Assembly: GCA_037178855.1 (NCBI GenBank)
Contig: JASJZC010000005.1
Location: 3,224,001-3,288,000, forward strand
Direction: 5' to 3'
Source of the DNA: Oscheius sp. JU75
Lineage: Eukaryota > Nematoda > Chromadorea > Rhabditida > Rhabditidae
DNA: 64,000 nucleotides
Shown: one piece after another, positions 37,101-49,024 of the stretch
Position numbering within the stretch: the stretch's first letter is position 1
Layout of the letters: each line of letters starts with the position of its first letter
Position numbers and translations under genes: made by a program
The notes under the pieces: model-generated
Seen by the model: only the letters and a program-made list of their open reading frames with translations
What the model was told of the DNA's origin: nothing
Database searches by the model: none

Positions 37101-37543
37101 ACTTGACAGGCTTCTCCGGGAAGGGGGCGCCGATCGGCTGGAAGGCCCAGGTGTCTTCTTTTGGTGCAACCATATGGAGAGCGAGCAGCAGACGTTATGG
37201 TTTATTCAAAGTTTTGCTCCCTTTTTATAGCAAAGTTTTTGAGATTTTTAGGCAAAAAATTTGTCTTGTTTCAACTTTTGTGAAACAGTTCACAAACAAT
37301 TAAGATTGATCACTTTTGCCTCTGCAACACCGACTTGAAAGTAAGCCGTGTCCAATCACTTATTTTCAGAGTCGCGACTTCACCAGCTTGAAGGCACTCG
37401 AATCACCGTATCTGAAGCACACGGATGGACGACAACTAGCTCGTCAGAACTTTCGTTTCGTCGAAGCTGGTCGAATAGACACAGATGATGCAATCGCCCT
37501 CGTTCCCATGGATATCACTTCCTGGGCTGCTAACAAAGCCTAA
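34140..37543 (+). CDS. Copine-like protein (C2-C2-vWA)
   Basis: Copines are calcium-dependent phospholipid-binding proteins acting at membranes. The N-terminal half spans two diverged C2-like regions (MVSFDFTLHLRVRNVGN, FSGHSLHSPDGRPIASYMAL, KGEKHPVWPEFVLPL). Clear Asp clusters for calcium are not evident. The copine vWA domain is convincing: GTAIDLTASNGKP (MIDAS-like D-x-T-x-S), IALGFGAKVEPSYDLSH, VSGIPGLIEAYRSA, PTDFSEVIYYISKFAKAEA, ILTDGGPAQPT and SIIAVGVGS. The last exon, at about 37370-37543 (SRDFTSLKALESPYLKHTDG), completes the copine core. The intron before it is about 1.55 kb and contains an entire minus-strand gene. NAMPT starts 197 nt downstream on the same strand. Confidence 0.85.
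36072..36077 (-). terminator. Polyadenylation signal of nested repeat-protein gene
   Basis: TTTATT on the plus strand, AATAAA in the sense of the nested gene, 8 nt past its stop codon. Confidence 0.5.
36085..37173 (-). CDS. Intronless tandem-repeat protein (ALWY...GR.WN repeats), nested in copine intron
   Basis: Single exon of 362 codons with no signal pe­ptide. It consists of two units of about 190 residues. Unit 1 has [20 protein letters not shown] (residues 31-50) and a second half-repeat, [16 protein letters not shown]. Unit 2 has [20 protein letters not shown] (222-241) and [17 protein letters not shown]. Between them lies CPCSKC (171-176), then [12 protein letters not shown]. The half-repeats, aromatic and Gly-rich with 'GR' or 'GKV', vaguely recall DM9-type lectin-like repeats, but I cannot name the family. 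Lack of introns, in a genome with an intron every 100-200 coding bases, suggests a retrocopy or acquired gene. It looks intact and has its own AATAAA. A broken paralog lies at 61190-61868. Confidence 0.75.
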   Translation of the reverse strand: [362 protein letters not shown]

Positions 37544-37739
37544 AATTGTGTCTTTTTGTTTTGCTACGGGTAGTTAATATGTATGAATTGTTTTCAACTT
37601 CTGCTCGTGTTTCTGCAATTGTTCACTGCTTTCCCTATTTACGCAAGCTTTTAGAAGTTGTCCGTAAATCGGGCGTGAAGTTTATTGGAGCGTTTGTATA
37701 TTTTGACGCTAGCAAACTGATCTAATTTTAGTCCCAGAA

Positions 37740-39550
<1,811 letters not shown>

Positions 39551-39656
39551 CAACGAGGCGACATCTAGCCGCGTACAAAAGATCTCCCAAGGTTTGATTC
39601 TCACTTAACATAACTATTGATCTTCTCCCCACTCGTGAACATATCCCAATGAACTT

Positions 39657-40716
39657 TTATTTGTGAGCTCTATTCACAAGAATTCGGGCCCATTCCAGTG
39701 GAATGAATCGTTTCTCCGCCACTCGAATCGCCTCTTCCGTACTCAAAATAGCCACATTCTTTTTCCGGAACAGTTCGTTGGCGTCCTTGATTTTCTCATC
39801 CACGAGTCCCTTACTTGCGTCGTGGACAATCGCACAGAAGAATCCCAAATTAGCAGCATCTTTCAAAGTGTGGAAGACACAGATATCGGTCGCCAATCCT
39901 GTCCCAATGACTGTATTGATACCTCCTTTAACCAGCATGGCCTCTAGCTCTGACCTAAAAAAAAACTCGATATTTGATTGACACTCAGCTAGAACCTCTT
40001 TATCCCTTCGTTGTCTGCAAACGCAGAATAGCTGTCCATGAAGACCTGTCCTCCCTTCTTCAGCATTTTGGCTCCTTCGACTATTTGGATATCGGAATGC
40101 AATTGGGCTCCCCACGATCCCTGAACGCAATGCGATGGATACAGTATCTGAACCAGTTCTATATAACTTTTCAGGCAAAGAACCTGAATGGTGGAAGGCC
40201 TCTCGAACCGAACAATATCAAAGGGTCTTAGTTTTCGAGCCTTGTCATCCGGAAACAATTCTCGGTCTTCATTTCGAGCATGTTCGTAGAAGGAAATATG
40301 ATTGTTCGGATGCCAATCTTGTGTGTAGACGACCATCTTGAAGTGTTTGTTAGCAGTGAGCCGATTGATCAGAGGAATAGCTTCCATCGGATCCTGTTGT
40401 GCTGGCCCGTTCTGATTTGATCTCTTGACTTTCGACTCAATAGAATCACCTTTATACCGAGTGATCCGTCAATGAAATCATTCTGGAAGTCCACAACAAT
40501 CAGAGCAATACTCAGGGAATCCAGAGGTAGAAGCAGCTTTTGCTCCATTCGCTCGAATTCTTCGGGGGAGAGATCCACTGATCCTGCCTGTTTTGGATTG
40601 AGCTCGGGTCAAAACGGAGAACTTACAGAGCTGAATTGTCTGACCAGGCTGTCAATCTCTTCCTTGTGATGGAAATCTCCGAGTCGCTTGACCAACTCTT
40701 CCACAGCATTCACCAT
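39657..40716 (-). CDS. pnc-1: Nicotinamidase (PNC-1-like)
   Basis: Hydrolyses nicotinamide to nicotinate for the Preiss-Handler route to NAD. After an N-terminal region (MVNAVEELVKRLGDFHHKEE, DLSPEEFERMEQKLLLPLD) comes the isochorismatase-like fold. It has IALIVVDFQNDFIDGSL (catalytic Asp), VVYTQDWHPNNHISF (metal-binding Asp and His), HCVQGSWGAQLH and VFMDSYSAF. GLATDICVFHTLKDA (catalytic Cys) completes the site. Five exons, introns about 36-45 nt. The TAA stop is embedded in an AATAAA, so the polyadenylation signal overlaps the end of the coding region. The start at 40716 follows an acceptor-like caggtcag by 1 nt; an upstream exon encoding a secretion signal cannot be excluded. Confidence 0.93.
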
Positions 40717-41389
40717 TCTGACCTGAAGTAATCCAATCGAACGGGAACAAGTTGGAAACAAAGAGACAAACAGACCAGAGTGAATTGCTCTGTTTGCGCT
40801 TGAACACTTGAACTAACAATCCAATTACTTGCAATTTCTCCACTGTCCTCTAACAGATTTGAGACTACTGTACTCTCCCTGAACAAAAAAGATATCCCTA
40901 TAGGACAGACCTTCGTCAAAAGGGGGACAGCTGTCCAGAGAGAGAATCGTGGAGGACAGTTGCAAACGGTAGTCGGCAGCTGGTGGTAATAAAAAACCTC
41001 GCGGACGAGTTAGGCAACATCATAAAGGACTAAGCCGCCCCATAATAGGTACACGAACGAGGGATATCCAAGGCGACGGGCGTAAGTCGATTCGAGTCAC
41101 AATTAGCCAAGTGTTGAGGCCGATGCCGGAAGCCAGACTGATGAAGCGAGTCAAATAGGGATAGAGAAAAGTTCATTTGGAAGAATATATGAATATGAGG
41201 ATGAAAGTTGTATGGGGAGGAATGTGTCAAAAGACAGGGTAATACCAGTCGAAACGGTCATCAGTGTTTCATCAGATCAGAGGGGCATACTTACAACATA
41301 CATAATGCAAGACAAGAACAAATTAAATACTTTTTGAAAGAGAAATGACTAGAAAACGGGAGGAGAAAGACTAATAAATGATAAAACAG
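40717..41389. other. Intergenic, upstream of nicotinamidase
   Basis: No supported gene. Minus-strand frames at 40710-40919 and 41030-41230 show no family resemblance; the first could hold an alternative 5' exon of nicotinamidase. Confidence 0.35.
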
Positions 41390-42590
41390 CTACCGCTGAG
41401 AGAATCGTTGAGCCAAGAAGTTTCGAGCCGAAGAAGTGACTTCTCTTTGTGCTCGGGTTCCACCGGTCGTGTATCGAAGCCATCGACGAGAAAACTGACA
41501 AGTCATGTGTTACTAAGAAGTGTTGACTATACTCACAGGGACGGAGATCCTTCGAAGAGGGAGATTCGGCTGGACGAAAATGTTATCTGTTTTGGGCTGT
41601 GAGCTCTCTTCCGATCTGGACTTTTTGTTCACAGGTTCAGCCTGAATCTGCTTTTATTGGTAGTAACATCAAAACAACCTCAATTGCGGAATTCGACGTA
41701 TCTTCAATGTGATCCAGAGAAGTTCCGGCTTGAACCTCTTCGTAGTGACTCAGAAAGAGTTGTTTGAGAGGAGAACTGTCGAACAGATTGAAGGACTCGT
41801 CGAATACTCCCGAATCCTCAATCTAAACTCACTTTCTTATACGAAGAGCAATTTGAGTCACGTTGAATCCTTTACTGGGTGTCTCCAGCATGTCAAGAAA
41901 TCCTGGGGCTGGCTTGATGTCTTCAAGTTCCTCCTTCTCATTTGGGAGTTCAGGGAGAAGACATCTGGCTGCACTCGATGAAGCAGCCACTTTTCCTATA
42001 TCCAATCTACCTCGATTCTTCTCCAAGGTGTCTTCACAGAACTTGTAGTCAAGAATGTTCTCATTGTTCGACAGATGAAGAGCACGATCGGACAGAGTTG
42101 GCGAGGAGAAGGAAGATAGTCGAAACCGTCTGGAATCTTTTGCATTCATATATCGATTTACTAACATACCCAAAAGGAGAAAAGGGTGTAGTGTTCGATT
42201 TCGTGGATCCCGGTGTCCGAAGAGGGGAAATTCGCATGTTTCTCTAGAAGAGAAGAGTTATTGAAGGGAACAAAGACAGGAGTCGACCTCCTGACTCGTC
42301 CGAGTCGACTCCGCGGGTTATAGTCTCGACCGAGGTCGCCGAATATGCCCATGGGATATTCAGTCTACTCGAAGGGGTGAGAAGAGAACCCAAGGGTCCA
42401 TTAGACTAACCTTCTGTGCGAGTGGAGGACTGCAGAAAGAGTCGTCTAGTCCGGAGTCATTGAGTCCCTGATCAGTCAGGATAGAAGTTCGTCTGTTGGG
42501 AGGAGTTGTGACTCTGGGCCATTTGGTAGGCGGACTCTCTCCAAAAGATACCTCCGGGCGATCGGACTGCCACGAAGGGCCTTCCCACAT
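41390..42590 (-). CDS. Unrecognised Ser/Pro-rich, probably disordered protein
   Basis: Six exons in one consistent frame, about 310 residues. It starts MWEGPSWQSDRPEVSFGESP. A cluster of Ser/Thr-Pro sites (SPPTKW, VTTPPNRR, CSPPLAQ, SSPTLSD, DSSPLKQ) and the repeated pair SGLDDSF / SGVFDESF stand out. Other landmarks are YPMGIFGDLGRDYNPRSRLG, KPAPGFLDMLETPSKGFN and a basic Arg-rich C-terminus (NFLAQRFSQR). No domain was recognised. The composition suggests a phosphoregulated protein. An E2F-type site (TTTCGCGCCAAA) lies about 540 bp upstream of the start. The acceptor gtttcag is 17 nt before the ATG. Confidence 0.6.
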
Positions 42591-43530
42591 GGACGGTCAC
42601 GGCTCTGAAACGGTTCTGTTGCTAATTGCTCTGAGGGTCATCGAGATAAGAGAGAAACTGCCAGACGAGGCTCCAAAGACGGACAATTGACCGGAGATTA
42701 ATGTTGCGCAACTGACAGGTGCCAAGTGTCTTTCTATGTACAGAGAATGGGAGTGCTCAATAGTGAATAGACAGCTGTTCTGGTCAATAAGGAGATAATG
42801 TGATAGGAGATAAGAGCAGAACTACTGCAGGAATTGAAGACGACGGAGAGGTTGTCGGACTATGTTGACAGATTGGATCGGACTGATAACATCAGCTAGA
42901 AGGGTCGGTTTGGATGAAAGCCTAGTAAAACGTCTTATCAGAGAGACATAACAGAAGGAACATTTGACCGACAAACGGAAAAAAGAGCAGCGTGGGTGGT
43001 CGGATCGAATGACTGGTGGCCGAGCCAATGAAAGGTCAGCAGGCTTGACCTTGCAGCATGAGCGGGCCTTGGCTGCACGGCCCCCTAAACCTCCGGACGA
43101 TCGATCAATATAGGCACGGGCCGGGGCATTTCGCGCCAAAAGCACTGTGTGCCTGTCCGTGACGAGGTGGAGGACTGAGGCTGCGCGAGGCGGGAAAAGC
43201 CACCACCTGCCTCCGGGCAAATGGATGGCCGAATGAGACTGATCTGTCGACTGGGAGTACCCATTTGAATTACTGATTCATTCCGTTAAGTCATTTACAT
43301 AATTCGTGATTTGTCTGCTAGTGGGTATAAGGAACGAACAAGAATTTCTGGCTTTAGACACGACTCTCTATATTTCGATGAAGCAAATCAACTAAAGACT
43401 ACTCTTATTATCAGCACATCGATGCCTGGAAGCAGTCTCCGGCGCCAAAGGGATAAACATACGTATCAACTAATAAACATGGAAAGAGTTGACGAAGAGT
43501 TTTAGAAGAACTGTTCAAGTTGTTGGAGCA
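42591..43530. other. Intergenic with a GC-rich patch
   Basis: Apart from the GC-rich patch at about 43030-43220 with the E2F-type site, no gene or repeat was recognised. Confidence 0.4.
43129..43140. promoter_or_regulatory. E2F/DP-type site TTTCGCGCCAAA
   Basis: A perfect match to the extended E2F consensus (TTTSGCGC followed by AAA), inside a GC-rich island that stands out from AT-rich surroundings. It lies about 540 nt upstream of the minus-strand gene at 41390-42590. Binding is inferred from sequence only. Confidence 0.4.
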
Positions 43531-43914
43531 GCGGATCATCTTCTACTAACTAAAGCGCGATGGTTCCTGTGACTCTTTTGCTTGTCCGTGGCCACGAAAC
43601 CGAAGCAAGCCATGTTGTCCAGAAGAGTGTTGCTCAAAAAGTAGTTGTTTAAATTGGTTGGCAAGTCAACGTTGGGTGCGCTCTAGAACTTTGTTTTTGT
43701 CCCAATGAAGCCACTGAAAGCCTTGTTACTACGAAGCGGCGCAGCCGCCAATGCAGAAGGACGGCAAAACCGTCGTAGACGGCTGGACGAAGAAATGAAG
43801 AGACAGAGCTTCATCCGCCTTGATAGTACGAGTTGATTCCTTGCGCCGAGCAGTATCTATTTTACGCGAAGTTTGCTGTTTAATCAAAAGAGAAGTGATG
43901 TGACCGGCCATCAC
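43530..43914 (-). CDS. Possible small multi-exon gene, model unresolved
   Basis: The minus strand begins with an acceptor-like tctacag, then MAGHITSLLIKQQTSRK. Further downstream are coding-looking stretches in other frames (RPAVYDGFAVLLHWRLRR; NYFLSNTLLDNMACFGFVAT) ending in HRALVSRR and a stop. Several short introns would be needed to join them and I could not fix one model. A mitochondrial or ribosomal small protein is possible, but no family is claimed. Confidence 0.25.
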
Positions 43915-44055
43915 GCTGTAGACGGAGCCAAGAAAACATCGAATCCGTTCAATAGCATTCAGAATCTAGTTTATCTAAGCCGACGAGAAGTTGAACCCAA
44001 CATTATTTAGGACACGGATTGATTTAGAAATAACAATTTATCACCAACAAAACAA

Positions 44056-45040
44056 TTATTCGGAGGGAACCTCAACCTCTCCATTGGAGATCTGGTCGAT
44101 GACATCATGAGGGTGCTGACCATCGATGGTGCATCCGACGGACTGGGCGGTTCCTGAAGGGAAGTATATTTGTGAAAGGAGCGGCAAGTAACAAACCGAG
44201 GATCTCCTTCACGGTTCCCTCGAGTTTCTTGGCCATCGATCTGGGACGCATGGTGCGAGCAATCTTGATGATCGTGTCAAAAGTCAGGTCTCCATTGTGC
44301 TTGACTGAAAACACTTGTTAAATTGTTGTCTACCAATCTGAAAACGGGGATGCCTATGAATTGACAAAAAAATGGAAATCTTTCAGTAAACTTACTGCTT
44401 GGCAGTAATGTTACCAGTTCAATTTAAGAAATTAAAAACTGGGGGATGAGAGCTCTGGGACTCACTACCCTCTGCCAAAAGTACGTACTATTTTTGACCT
44501 TCTTCCTGTCGCGAGGAGGCTCGTTCAGGTTCTGAAACAAACATATAAAATGAACGAACAAATTGTATACCTTGATCAGAAGACTGGCAGCCGAGGGAAC
44601 GACGTCGATCTTGGCAACACGGTTCTGGATGGTCAATTTGCAGGTGACCTTGAGTCCCTTCCAGTCCTGAGTGGCCTTGGCAATGTCTTCTCCGATCTTC
44701 TTGGGAGACAATCCGAGGGGACCGACTTTGGGGGCGAGGGCAGAGGTGGCTCCGATTTCACCTCCAACACATCGCAGGTAGACTGGAAAAATTGAATTAA
44801 AAATAAAATGAAAAGAAAATTGATAAAGCAACGTTATAGTAAATCAATTGTCCCATGACCAGAGGATGATACCCTAGGTGAGTCCTTTGGCACCGAAGGA
44901 ATCATGGACTTTCAATTTTCCTTCTTTGGTTACTCGTTGATGCCAATGCAACATCACCAAGTTTCGAAGAAGGATATGCAAAAAAATAAGGAAAAAAACT
45001 CACCAATCTTGATCTCAGTGGGGTCGAACTTCGGGGGCAT
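44056..45040 (-). CDS. RPL12: 60S ribosomal protein L12 (uL11)
   Basis: Stalk-base protein of the large cytosolic ribosomal subunit. It starts [12 protein letters not shown] and continues [20 protein letters not shown] and [68 protein letters not shown] and [20 protein letters not shown] follow. The length matches the family. Five exons; the first and third introns (about 220 and 150 nt) are longer than the local norm and might host small nucleolar RNAs, but no complete box C/D or H/ACA structure was identified. Confidence 0.95.
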
Positions 45041-45436
45041 TCTTGCTCAGTTCCTGAAAAACAATGCTTACAAAATCAAATAACAGTTGTATTCTTTATT
45101 CCGCTCATATTTGAGCAGAAAAAATGTCAAAATTTTAAACAAAACTGACCGTCTACCAACCACAAGGAGGATGACTTGAAAAGTGTGGAAATAGGATTCA
45201 CCAGACGTCTGATGGCAGAGATTACGGTAGACGAGTTGGTGCGCAGCCAAAGTGGCCAGTTCTCAATAGAGCAAACAACCGCCACTCGAAACAATTCGTG
45301 GCAAGACCTTTTACATAGGTTTCGTTTGAACATCCACTTTTTCGCTCATTCATGAACTGCTTCGAGTTTTCATTTTCTTTAGCCCAGAATAGTTGTATCC
45401 GATTTTCTTTTAGGAAGGTTCTTGTGGTCGATGTAA

Positions 45437-47165
45437 ATGTCACAACAGAACGGCAGTTCGCATTTCAATTCCACGGTGAGTTCCGTTCATTTAGCCTACT
45501 TTTTCGAGGACAGTATTGATCTGTATCATCTGCATTCTGCTTTCAGTTATACTCGGAAAATGCTGACGGATCTCAAGATGTTTACATGGAAGACGAAGAA
45601 TATGTTGATGACTACGGTGAGGAGTATGTCCAATTAGCCGATGGCAGTCTTGTCTCCGCTTCGAACGCTACTGAAGTCCAGGTTTGTTTATCTTTCGTTT
45701 GTTTGTCAAGATACATATTCACAGACAGCCACCTATTCCGTGAGTGGAGCATATCAACCTCGTCAGAACATTTCTCAACCGTCTACCGCTGGCCGTCCGA
45801 ATACTACCTTTACTGCAAGACGGCAGCAGGTTTGTCGCGTTTTTATAAATATAAACGCATTGATTTAGGCGGTCTATCGCGTAGTGAAAAATGAGGGAGT
45901 TCCCAGGCAAGCACCACAAGCTTACAAGTATGCTAAACCGGCTGCTCCAGTGCTTCACGAAGAGAAAAACACGCCTGTAAGCCGGCTTTGTTATCCATTA
46001 TATTTGGTTACTTAGCCATTGCTTTCACAAGCCAGTCATCAGAGCGTTTACCATGTAATGCAACAACCTTCCGTCTCGTACTCGTACGAAAGTCGACCAA
46101 GCTCTTCTCCGTCGTCCAATGGCAGCTTCCAACAAGCCTACCAGTTTGCTCAGCAGAAGTCGTACGATGTCAAGCCACTGGCTAAGCAGAATAAAAGGTG
46201 AATCTTCGTACGTGATGCATCACTTGTATTGATTTCAGAAAAGTTATGGCTGGCCAACGGAAACCGTGCAATTGCACCAAGTCTATGTGCTTGAAGCTAT
46301 ACTGCGACTGCTTCGCCAACGGAGAATTTTGCCGTGATTGCAATTGCAAAGACTGTAGGAACAATTTGGAGTTTGAGGGCGATAGAACGAAAGCTATAAA
46401 GCAGTCTCTCGAGCGGAATCCTAACGCATTCAAGCCAAAAATTGGTTGGTCTTAGTCTTGTTAATATAAAAACTCGTTTAGGAGTATCTAAACCGATCGG
46501 AGCCAGTCCTCAAGATGTAGAACGACTACATCAGAAAGGATGTCACTGCAAAAAGAGTGGTTGCCTCAAAAACTACTGTGAATGTTACGAGGTTTCCTCT
46601 TTCATAATGATCCTTCAAATTATTCTTTGTTCAGGCTAAGGTGCCCTGCACAGACAGATGCAAGTGTAAGGGATGTCAGAACACGGAGACTGACAGAGCT
46701 GTTCGGTTCAAAGACAAGTAAGAACTTTTTTTTACTCTGTGGACCAATTCTTTGTAGGCTTCCCGGTACTTCTCTCCTCGGAGCTCTTTCTGGCGGTGCT
46801 CTTTCCGGAATTGCCACAGCTGGCAAACTTCGTGCTGGTCATGCTTCGGACAGTGACAGTGATAACGATCCGGAGTCGAATGATCCTCGTGGATATCCGT
46901 GGTTCTACATGACGGACGAAGTCATCGATGCAGCCACTATGTGCATGGTCGCCCAAGCGGAAGAAGCTGTAGGCTATTGCATTTTATTTGTTCACAGTGA
47001 ATATTGCAGCTGATAAAAACTGACCCAAATACTGAGGAGATGGAGCGTCTAGTCTTGAGAGAATTCGGACGGTGTAAGTTCTTCTGTCTGAGTTTTTCAA
47101 ATCTAACTCTTCCAGGTCTCGAGCAAATAATTACTTCAACCGGAACGGCTGGCCCTTCTGCTTAA
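45437..47165 (+). CDS. LIN54: LIN54/tesmin-type CXC DNA-binding protein
   Basis: DNA-binding subunit of the MuvB core (DREAM complex), which binds CHR elements to control cell-cycle genes. An acidic/Gln/Ser-rich N-terminus ([20 protein letters not shown]) leads to the first CXC domain ([20 protein letters not shown]). The spacer [11 protein letters not shown] and the second CXC domain ([20 protein letters not shown], then [10 protein letters not shown]) follow. The C-terminal helical region, which in LIN54 contacts LIN9/LIN52-type partners, includes [18 protein letters not shown]. About eleven exons, mostly short introns. It is first of five closely packed plus-strand genes (next start 128 nt downstream). 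Confidence 0.92.
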
Positions 47166-47293
47166 CTTGTCATCTTCCATGTTCAGAGCTTTTGTCCAAC
47201 ATTAAATTTATTCATGTGCTATCTATTGAATGAAACCGAGTGCTGTTCGCTGTCATGTCGAAATCTAGCAACAATATGTAATTTGTGTGAGAG

Positions 47294-47968
47294 ATGAGTG
47301 AAGCCGAGTTTATGGAAAGAGCATTTGAATTGGCGGAGGAAGCTCTGAAAGAGCAAGAAGTACCGGTTGGCTGTGTCTTTGTTCATAACGACGTCGTGGT
47401 AGGAAGTCTTTTTTCCAGTCATGTTGTATTAGATAGGCTCGGGAAGAAATCAAGCGAATCGAACTCGCAATCCAACAACTCATGCTGAAATGATGGCGCT
47501 CAAGGAAATTGAAAGAGATATTCCCGATTTCCAAAGGGTTTGTTTTTATTTTAACCTCCTTCACATAAACTTCAGATATTGCCCGAGACGACATTATACG
47601 TGACGTTGGAGCCGTGTGTAATGTGCGCAGCCGCAATGTACGAAATTGGAATCAAGAAGATCGTCTACGGAGCCGAGAACGAGCGCTTTGGCGGAATACG
47701 AAGTATTGGAAACTGGGAAAAATACGGAGCCACCAACACCATAGAGGTTCGGGTACTTCCCGTTTTTCCAACAAACCACTTCCAGATTGCCAGTCTGGTT
47801 GATGCCGAGCGGTCGATCAATCTTCTGAAAAGGTTTTACGAGCGGGAGAATCCATATACGCCGAACGAAAAAAGACTCAAGAAGCATAAAACTGACTCCT
47901 CTTGTTACTGTTTTTGTTTGCATGCATACCTGATTGCATTTTACTTGTTTCTTGAGCTCCGTGAATAA
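47294..47968 (+). CDS. ADAT2: tRNA-specific adenosine deaminase, ADAT2 subunit
   Basis: Catalytic subunit of the ADAT2-ADAT3 enzyme that makes inosine at the tRNA wobble position 34. The zinc-site signature is intact: TTHAEMMALKEIE (HAE) and LEPCVMCAAAMYEIGIKKIV (PCxxC). GAENERFGGIRSIGN, the position-specific ADAT2 loop, and FYERENPYTPNEKR follow. Four exons with introns of 34-40 nt. After the usual end (KRLKKHK) the frame continues for about 24 residues with a hydrophobic run (CFCLHAYLIAFYLFLEL), which is unusual for ADAT2. The COX11 splice acceptor is only about 11 nt after the stop codon. Confidence 0.9.
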
Positions 47969-47982
47969 TCTTGTTTCAGACA

Positions 47983-48891
47983 ATGAGTCTGTCTCGGTTA
48001 GCAGCAACCAGTAGACAGTTCAATGCTCGGATATGTTCGCAGCCACAAATGCTGTACTCTCTTCAAACAAGGCAATTTGGCAAGGTTCGTATAAAGTGCC
48101 TGCTCTTTCATTGCTCTTGTTCAGGGTAGTCCCAGAAGAGGCAATCGTGATGCGATGTATTACGTCGTCAGTCTTGGAGTTGTTGCCATCGGCGTCACTT
48201 TTGCCGCCATTCCCGCCTATCGAATCTTTTGTGAACAGACTTCTTTTGGTGGATTGACTCAGGTAACTTCTGTTTTCATTTCGGTACAATGTTCAGATTG
48301 CAAAAGATTTCGAGAAAATAGCTAAAATGGAGAAGGTGGAGGATCGTCTGATTCGAGTGCAGTTCAACTCCGACGTTCCGTCCAGTATGAGATGGGAGTT
48401 CAAACCGCTCCAACACGAGGTACCCTTTTTTTGTTTTTGAAGATCTTTCCTTTAAGATTTACGTACATCCGGGAGAAACGGCGTTGGCTTTTTATACAGC
48501 CCGTAATCCGACTGATAGACCCATTGTTGGAATCTCCAGCTACAATTTGACGCCTTTTCAAGCCGCCTACTACTTCAATAAGATCCAGTGTTTTTGCTTT
48601 GAAGAGCAAATCTTGAATCCAGGAGAGCAGGTAGGATTTTAGCAGTTTTATGAACGAGTTTGTCACAGGTTGACTTGCCCGTGTTCTTCTACATCGACCC
48701 AGACTATGCGAATGATCCGAATCTCGAATATCTCGACAATATTCTCCTTAGTTATACCTTTTTTGAAGCCAAATCTGGATTACAGTTGCCCAGTCCATTC
48801 GATCCTAACAACAGGCCAAACGTACGATAGATTTGCCCGATTTTGACATCATGAATTTCAGATCCAGGAGGCTTCCAAATCGTCGTCATAG
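47983..48891 (+). CDS. COX11: Cytochrome c oxidase assembly protein COX11
   Basis: Copper chaperone of the inner mitochondrial membrane that builds the CuB site of COX1. It has a presequence (MSLSRLAATSRQFNARICSQ), one TM segment (YYVVSLGVVAIGVTFAAIPAY), then SSMRWEFKPLQHEIYVHPGE and ALAFYTARNPTDRPIVGISS. YNLTPFQAAYYFNKIQCFCF, the Cu-binding CFCF motif, and LNPGEQVDLPVFFYIDPDY complete the core. Six exons, introns about 36-40 nt. Its acceptor tttcag lies 3 nt before the ATG and 11 nt after the ADAT2 stop, which argues for trans-splicing within a polycistronic transcript. Confidence 0.95.
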
Positions 48892-49024
48892 ATCTTATCT
48901 TATCTTAGGATTTGTTATGTTTATTAGAAGTAAATGTTTTTACAAGCTCTACTCAATTTAAGCGTGTTGTTCGGAGCAAATATACTTGCATTTTTTAATC
49001 TTGCCTATGATACCGGTGTTTTAG

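Noticed and set aside
42822-43220. A 132-codon minus-strand frame over the GC-rich patch
   Set aside because: No family resemblance; its composition simply follows the GC-rich, E2F-site-bearing sequence.
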